Source of the DNA: Ceratopteris richardii
Taxonomy: Eukaryota > Streptophyta > Polypodiopsida > Polypodiales > Pteridaceae
DNA: 64,000 nt
NCBI GenBank assembly: GCA_020310875.1
Contig: CM035412.1
Coordinates: 133,902,773 to 133,966,772 of the forward strand
Reading direction: 5' to 3'
Below the pieces are notes generated by a model. That model was not told the DNA's origin. It did no database searches and saw only the letters and a list, made by a program, of their open reading frames with translations. Positions 57,255 through 64,000 of the stretch are shown in pieces (position 1 is the first letter of the stretch; every line of letters begins with the position of its first letter). Made by a program: the position numbers and the translations under genes.

Positions 57255-58442
57255 ACATGCTGCACATACCTTTTGCATTTTTGCAACTTTGAAATTTGGT
57301 AATCCATTGACAATCTCCTTTGAGTGCATCAATTTCAGCCTTTGCAAATTTGCATGTCCAATATGTTTGTGCGAGATCTCTATATCAGCAATAAACCATG
57401 CACCTTTTGCAAACATGGCTTCATTCATTTTAGGAATTTGCACATTTAAGGTAAACATCCTATCCACTTTGTTTCCTTTGGCAATCATTTGTCCATCCTA
57501 TTTGTACTTAGAGTCATCTGCACTTGTGGATGCATAATTGTTTTGCTACCTTCTATTATTTTTATTCTTCAACCTGCAATCATGTTCAAAGTGTCCATGT
57601 TTACCACAATTCTAGCATCCTTTAGTGTCATTACCTAAATCATTTCTTTGGAAATTTCTGCAGCCTCTTTGGCTCCTCCTACCTCAAAATTGTCCTCTAC
57701 CTCCTACATGATACTGATGTTGACCTTCATCTTGGTTATTGTTTCCTTTTCCACTTGTAAAGCCTCTACCTCTACCTCTTCCTCTATCAAAGTATAATAC
57801 CTCATCAAAACTACGTATTCCTTGGGAGTTTGAGTCCTCATTAAGATTCATTTCTTCAATAAAAACATGGATACTAGATCAAAAAAATTTAGAATATTTT
57901 CCCTAGTTTGAATAGATGTTCTGAACTGCTTATATGCAGCTCCTAAACCATGAAGGCACACTTCCATCTTATCATCATCATCTAGATTCACACCAATAGA
58001 TGCAAGTGACTCACATAAGCTTTTAGTTTTCAGGGTGTAGTCACTTATCGACATGCCCTTTTTCTCCAAAGTATGCAGCTCATTCTTGAGTTGCAATTTT
58101 TGTGCCTTTGTATTCATCTCATACAAAGCGACCAAACTATTACAAGCCTCTTTCAATTCAAAGTCTTGACATCCTATATGTGCCCAATCATGCTATCATG
58201 CATGCTTGCAGGATAGCCAATACATCACCCTTCGTGCCCCTTCATTCCATTCTTCATATGCTCTTAGCTGGTCCACAATCCAAATCCTCTCTCGTAACTG
58301 TGGAGCATTTTGTTCTCTCCTTTGATGTACTTCTCGTAACTTTTCCCATCAACAAATTCTTCATTCTAAATATCCAAGCATGGAAGTTGTTCTTGTCCAG
58401 CTTATCACTCATAAACTAACTCAATCCATCTGCATTTGCCAT
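57255..58442 (-). pseudogene. family X copia: gag and GAG-pre-integrase
   Basis: The ATG at 58442 begins gag with an early stop, then KLDKNNFHAWIFRMKNLLMG, and LYEMNTKAQKLQLKNELHTL...GMSISDYTLKTKSLCESLAS (58156-57848), a gag type distinct from T1, C1 and Y. An Arg/Gly stretch, a zinc knuckle (NCGKHGHFEHDC), and GAG-pre-integrase (HKHIGHANLQRLKLMHSKEI, CAACEFGK) follow. The protease is deleted before MIAKGNKVDRMF. The frame then fuses directly to Y gag (57250), so one open frame (57488-57018) is a chimera of two families. Confidence 0.82.
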
Positions 58443-58829
58443 TTTTGCAGCTATTCACAACATTGCAAAACACTACAAGCACTACTTCTACTTGAACACT
58501 ATTGCACTATGAGGTGGTAGTTTGATCTTAGAAAATCACAATTCTCGTGTATCAACACTACACAGAATCCCTTGAAATTCTCAATCTAGAATGTATGAGT
58601 GTTGGCAAACATGAGGCAAGTCATAGTTTCGCAAACTAACATGGCTTTTTTGGGGGCCCCACCTTGCGAGCTCCAAATGGAGGTCGAGATGGCTTGGGAG
58701 ATGAGGTCTTCTACCTTCATGCCAATTTTCATAGCAATCAGAGGTCATTTGTGAATCACAATTTCTCCATGGCTTCTTGCATACTCTTGACCATCAGCCT
58801 TCTCCACGAGCTCTCTACAACCACATTGG

Positions 58830-58840
58830 CTCTGATACCA
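58830..58840 (-). other. family X primer binding site
   Basis: The minus strand reads TGGTATCAGAGCC immediately after the LTR end. Confidence 0.8.
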
Positions 58841-59203
58841 TGTCACGAGGAAGGAGATAAGAAAAAGAGCTCACACACACACACTCTCACTATCAAAGAG
58901 AAGCACAGACACATAGATTGAGGCAATGAAGAATGATCTTCTTCTTATTCTTCTTCTATTACATAAAAGGAATGTACAAGAATAACCTAAAACAACAATA
59001 CAACAAGTGCAATATATAAAGAACAATACATAAGGAAAATCCTAATGTCCGTGAATGAGTGAGCTGGCAAGAAACAAATGTGCCATCACGCTTGGAAGAT
59101 AAATCTAGTAAAACTCAATGAAGTATCCCTGACATATACCGGTGTGACCACTATATATGTCAAAGAAATGAAAAAGTGATACGTGTCATCCTTGATCATC
59201 ACA
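58841..59203 (-). repeat. family X 5' LTR
   Basis: About 363 bases, minus-strand TGTGATGATC to CGTGACA, adjoining the primer site. The outer end is inferred from the TG...CA ends; no second copy is present to confirm it. Confidence 0.55.
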
Positions 59204-59231
59204 TGTTGAGGTTGATATCTCAATAGGAAAC

Positions 59232-59789
59232 CTCATATGGATGCATTGAAAAGGATATTGAAGTATTTGAAAGCAACACTTAATGAAGGTCTATATTATC
59301 CTTACTCATCTGATTTAAATGTGAAGCTATTCATTGATGCAGATTAGGTAGGTTTGAAGGATGATAGAAGAAGCACATGAGGATACCTATCATTTGCAGA
59401 TACAAAGCTTATTTCTTGGTCTTCAAAAAAGCAACCTACTATAGATTTTTTCTCAATTGATTCTGAATATAGAGGGTTAGCAAATAACACAAGAAGCAAT
59501 GCGGATCAAGACTCTATACACAGATTTAGGGTTGGATTTTGACACTCCATTTATATTTGGAGATAACTTGAGCTCACTTCATTTAGTTGCTAATCCTATC
59601 TTTCATGCTAGGACTAAGCATATAGAATTAAATTATCACTTTGTTAGGGAAAAGATTGCAAGTAAGGAGATACAATTATCCTATGTATCTACTCATATGC
59701 AATGTATAGACATGACCAAATCATTGGATGGAAGCAAGCTTAACAAGTTTAAATCCATTATCGAATTGCAAGAAATACCCAAGGATTGA
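59232..59789 (+). pseudogene. C3 RNase H C-terminal part
   Basis: Plus-strand RNase H resumes after the nested block, with stops and frame changes: DDRRS, TKLISWSSKKQPT, FGDNLSSLHLVANPIFHART, KHIELNYHFVREKIASKEIQ, ending FKSIIELQEIPKD at TGA 59787. A GAGGGGAAG polypurine tract follows before the 3' LTR. Confidence 0.85.
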
Positions 59790-59820
59790 AGACTCAAGCA
59801 TCTTAGGCTTGAGGGGAAGC

Positions 59821-60869
59821 TGTTGGTACATTTGGAAAGCCTTGATACTTGACAAAATATGAAAGGTTTATCATATACCATTTTTTGATCACTCATAGAG
59901 AACATATGAACACCTCTTGTAAAAGCAATGGAGTTTAACTCTTGAGATAAAAGTAAAATGAATTATTTGAGAGAATCTCGTGGCATTATGAGTTGTAATT
60001 CACACCCACCTAGTAGTTGGAATCAAATCAATAACCACTCTAAAAGTAGGAAGACTTTTAGGCGGTAGAATTCAAAATTCAAATTCAAGTCATCAGTATA
60101 TACATGTGACTTTTAGTCATGAAAAAAGAGCAGAGGAGGATTCATTGAGCTTGAATTTTGTGGCTACATTAAGCTCACATATGTGTGATTAAGCCTTCAT
60201 TATCTCCCTTGTATCATACTTTCATAATCATATACATTTGAGTCATTAAGTGCAAGTCATTATCTATTTACTCTTGTCTGTTACAAAGTCATTTTTTAGT
60301 GATATTGATTGATCGATTTCTCTATGTATACATATTCTTTTTGTATGATTCAACTTGTTATAGGTAGCATGATCCGTCTACTTGGTAGATAACAATGTTC
60401 ACATCATTTGATTCATTATATTGTGAGATAAGGTCTCTATAAGCAGCCTATATCTCCTCACTCTCATCTTCCTTAAACGTGGGGATTACACCCCCAACTT
60501 CTTAATATCATTCCCCATCATATACTCATCCTAAATTAGTGAAATAACATCTAATAGTGAGCTATCATCTACATTTAGCTATGCGTAAAAGATCACATGT
60601 CAATTGTTATCAATGAGTGAGCATTGAGTATTTTTGTGAGAGGAACCTAGTTCATAAATAGCAAGTTTTTGGAGTCCCTCAAATCTAAAAGTTATCTATT
60701 TTGCTATGAGAATTTTGGAATGATGTTCCAAGGTACATAGTAAGTCCAAATGCATATTGGCAAAGCTAAAGGGGTCTATTAAGGTACTCTGAAGCTACAT
60801 TGGCAAGTGTAGAGCAAGAGTTTTGCAAGACCACCTCGTCTTTGGAGTGTATCCAACCATCTCCTCACA
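59821..60869 (+). repeat. C3 3' LTR
   Basis: 1049 bases, TGTTGGTACATTTGG to CTCCTCACA. Its last ~490 bases are copied again at 61446-61939 in a tandem duplication. Confidence 0.88.
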
Positions 60870-62515
60870 AAACACCCCTTCAAGAGTCTTAAGGGTGCAA
60901 GAAGGAATTTTTGGTTCATGAGAGGGAGGAAAATAACATTCCAACACAAATGTCTAACCCCTAGCTCCACTCATCAATGCCTATAGCCTAGACAGGTGAG
61001 AGATAAATCCCCTTTTAGTTGTGCTTGAGACATAGACAAGAATTTTCATATATACCCAAAAAATACAAGATGTGCGTCATATGTGATTATATTGGCTGCA
61101 TGAGCACCAATTTCGACCCTTTCATCTTTGTATGAACATCTAGCCTCACCGCGTTTTTCATATCTCGAGATGAAAAAAATAAAATTGAAAATATTTCACT
61201 TGTTATGGCTCTTTTTGAGTGGTTCTAAGTGTTTAACCACTACAACTAGTCTCTATAACCCCTCAAATTGGACCATTGACATAGGAATTAGGAGCTCATA
61301 GCATCAAAACACAATTAGGAGCTTCTGGAATCCACTTGAAAGTGCCCCATCTTTGCAATCACTTTTTAACTTCAAGGTAAGGTTTTTTGTCAAATTTGGG
61401 CCCTAAACTTATGTTTTGCTTTCATTTTCACACACAACATGAGCACTCTACTTTCTAGATAACAATGTTCACATCATTTGATTCATTAGAGTGTGAGATA
61501 AGGTCTCCAGAAGCAGCCTATGTCTCCTCACTACCATCGTCCTAAAACGTGGGGATTACACCCTCAACTTCTTAATATCATTTCCCATCATATACTGACC
61601 CTAAATTAGTGAAATAACCTCTAATCGTGAGATACCATCTACATTTAGCTATGCCTAAAAGCTCACATGTCAATTGTTATCAATGAGTGGGCATTGAGTA
61701 TTTTTCTGAGAGGATCCTAGTCCATAAATAGCAAGTTTTTGGAGTCTTTCAAATCTAAAAGTTATCCATTTTGCTATGACAATGTTGGAATGATGTTCCA
61801 AGGTACATAATAAGTCCAAATGCATATTTGGGAAGGTAAAGGTGTCTACTAAGGTAATCTGAAGCTACATTGGCAAATGTAGAACAAGAGTTCTGCAAGA
61901 CCACCTCATCTTTGGAGTGTATCCAACCATCTCCTCACAAAACACCCCTTCAAGAGTCTTAAAGGTGCAAGAAGGAATTTTTGGTTCATGAGAGGGAGGA
62001 AAATAACATTCCAACACAAATGTATAACCCCTATCTCCACTCATCAGTGCCTATAGCCCATACAGGTGAGAGATAAATCCTCTTTTAGTTGTGCTTGAGA
62101 CATAGATAAGAATTGTTATATATACCCAAAAAATACAACATGTGCATCATATGTGATTATATTGGCTGCACGAGCACCAATTTCGACCCTTTAATCTTTG
62201 TACGAACATCTATCCTCATTACTTTTTTCATATATCGAGATGAAAAAAATAAAATTGAAAATATTTCACTTGATATGGCTCTTTTTGAGTGGTTCTAAGT
62301 GTTTAACCACTACAACTAGTCTCTATAACCCCTCAAACTGAACCATTGACATAGGAATTAGGAGCTCATAGCATCAACACACAATTAGGAGCTTCTAGAA
62401 TCCACTTGAAAGTGTCCCATCTTTGCAATCACTTTTTAACTTCAATGTAAGGTTTGTTGTCAAATTTGGGCCCTAAAGTTATTGTTTGCTTTCATTTTCA
62501 CACGCACCATGAGTA
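60376..62515. repeat. 1,070-base tandem duplication spanning an LTR end and flank
   Basis: Unit 1 (~60376-61445) and unit 2 (~61446-62515) align at a constant offset of 1,070 bases. Each holds the end of the C3 3' LTR, the AAACA duplicate and ~575 bases of unique flank. Near the unit starts both copies share CTACTT, a possible microhomology. Open frames inside are not conserved between copies. Confidence 0.9.
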
Positions 62516-62779
62516 ACTGAACTCAAGACATGTATATATGCAATGTCAGAAACGATTTTACTATTGCACTTTCATGATCAATAGTTTACGTCTTGCATTT
62601 AAGACTTTTACATGACATATTGGACGGATCGTGTAGATATTCATGAGTGAAAATAGAAATAGCGATGAAATTTATGATATGGGTGAGGAGTTGGAATGCC
62701 CAACATTATTATGGTTGTGAATCTTCATTTAGTTCTTAGTAACACTCTTTCCAATAATACAATACATGTAGAAAGCTAT
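62516..62779. other. no gene recognised
   Basis: AT-rich spacer between the tandem duplication and the C6 copia remnant. No homology seen. Confidence 0.5.
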
Positions 62780-64000
62780 GTTATCACAAAGTACGCTCTT
62801 TCATCCAGTTATCTTCATGGATAACATCTTGCGAACCAAATCCCAAGTCTGATTCTCTTGAAGAGCTTCTATCTCTTCTTCCATTGCTTCTCTCCATTCT
62901 AATTTCTTCTTAGCTTCTTCAAATGTTGATGGCTCCTCTGAGTTTAGATCCTAAGCAATGTAAATGGAATGCTTAGTGACTAGAGAGGTGTCAAATCAAT
63001 ACCTTTCTTGTTTGCTTTTTTCTCTAGTTGATATTTTTATTGTTTGTTGAGAAGATACTCATGTATCTCTGCTTTACCTTTGTTGATCCAAGCATTGATA
63101 TTGCTCCTTGGTGTCTTATAATTATCATCAAAATCACTTGAGTCTTCATGTATGTGCTCATTCCCTTTTTGTAATGTTGGGAAGTTCTCCTCTAGGTCAT
63201 AAGGTAGCTTGACTTTCGTGCAATCATCTTCAAACCAAGAGTTTTTCTCATCAAAGACAACATCTCTACTAACAATAAACCTTTATTTCTTGGATTATAT
63301 AACTTGTACCCTTTTTTATTTAAGTCATATCCAATGAACACACATTTCTTTGCTTTAGGATCCATTTTACCTTTAATTTGAGATGGAATATGTGCATAAG
63401 CTATGCAACCAAATATCTTGCAATGATCATGGTTAGGTCTTCTTCCATTCCATGCTTCATAGGGTGTGATTCCATCCAATGCTTTTGATGGGAGTCTATT
63501 GATTAAATAGGTGGTTATAGATACAACCTCTGCCCACAAATAATTTGGTAATTTCCATTTTGCTTTGGAGTGTACATAGCTATGATTTCTCTCTTGATAC
63601 CCTTCTCTTGGAGATAGGCATCAAATTCATGGGAGAAATATTCTCCCCCTCCATATAACCTTAGGCTCCTTAGTGTTTTACCTATTTGAGTTCCAACAAG
63701 GGCAAGATACTTCTTGAAACATGAGAGTACTTCATCATTGTGCTTCATAAAGTATAGGATGCACCATATGCTACAATCATCAATAAAAGATACATAGTAC
63801 CTGGCTCCTGAAATTCATGGCTCCTTGCTAGGTCCCCAAATATTTGTGTGGACTAGCTCCAACAAGTGACCATTAATGTATCCTTTCTTCATGAAAGGTT
63901 GTCTTTGTGATTTCCCAAGCTACTGAGCACTACACTGCTATATCATGTGTTGCTTGGGAATATTAGGTAGACCAAACACAGTTTGATCCCTGCACATTTG
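62780..64000 (-). pseudogene. C6: minus-strand copia pol, runs off the right edge
   Basis: Read leftward from the edge: GAG-pre-integrase (DQTVFGLPNI, QHMI), integrase with KKGYINGHLLELVHTNIWGP, YLALVGTQIGKTLRSL, YGGGEYFSHEFDAYLQEKGI, IAMYTPKQNG, then INRLPSKALDGITPYEAWNG, CIAYAHIPSQIKGKMDPKA, a linker, and the start of RT (MEEEIEALQENQTWDLV). It stops near 62780 within the first RT residues. Same family as C3 and Y. Frame changes occur near 63540 and 63250. Confidence 0.85.

Larger units (their letters stand above)
52197..60869 (+). mobile_element. C3: copia element containing minus-strand copia sequences
   Basis: LTRs at 52197-53240 and 59821-60869 flanked by perfect AAACA duplications (52192-52196, 60870-60874). 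Plus-strand coding pieces are gag start, integrase, RT start (to 54664) and RNase H end (59232-59789). Between RT and RNase H lies an oppositely oriented block (54665-59203) from two other copia families, X and Y. The element is dead. Confidence 0.88.

Noticed and set aside
1-64000. tRNA, rRNA or other structured RNA genes
   Set aside because: Beyond short primer sites complementary to tRNA 3' ends, no cloverleaf or rRNA sequence was noticed; a covariance-model scan was not possible.

Overview
The window looks like nuclear DNA of a land plant with a large, repeat-choked genome. The evidence is plant-type Ty1/copia and Ty3/gypsy LTR retrotransposons with initiator-Met-type (TGGTATCAGAGC) or gypsy-type (TTTGGCGCCGTTGCCGGGGA) primer sites, GT-AG introns and a TATA box. 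The only two host-like genes are a ParB-like/DNA amino-methyltransferase fusion and a DUF7869-type gene. I associate both with ferns, lycophytes and bryophytes rather than flowering plants. A fern-like genome is my best guess (inference, low confidence).

Layout. 1-1759: a minus-strand copia scrap cut by a truncated copia element (LTR, primer site, start of gag). 2356-6734 (minus): a six-exon gene for a predicted 984-residue protein with an NLS-rich N-terminus, a ParB-like domain and a bacterial-type class-beta amino-methyltransferase. All splice phases agree and the only lesion is one in-frame TAG. Two of its introns are filled with a palindromic minisatellite. 7949-16811 (plus): a divergently transcribed DUF7869 gene, frameshifted and interrupted near its 3' end by T1 (10318-16773), a copia element with an intact 1385-codon gag-pol.

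17226-50447 is a nested stack. G1 is a minus-strand gypsy element (17610-50447). It holds a solo copia LTR in its integrase (target duplication AACAT) and copia C1 in its leader (28637-49669, duplication GTGGA). C1 is split in its integrase by gypsy G2 (31189-47050, GGTGC/AGTGC). G2 is split by copia C2 (40775-44803, AAAAC/GAAAC). G1 appears to encode a second aspartic protease after integrase. G2 keeps gag-protease but has an unrecognised large coding region where RT, RNase H and integrase should be. Both gypsy leaders carry arrays of short palindromic repeats, of two unrelated sequences.

50448-64000 is copia wreckage. It includes minus-strand C0, into which G1 inserted, and C3 (52197-60869, duplication AAACA), which contains a minus-strand composite of two other copia families. 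A 1,070-bp tandem duplication copies the end of C3's 3' LTR plus flanking DNA. Minus-strand copia C6 runs off the right edge.

The strongest leads are the ParB-methyltransferase gene with its palindromic introns, the G1 second protease, and the G2 replacement of pol. Motif and family assignments are by eye; no database search was possible.
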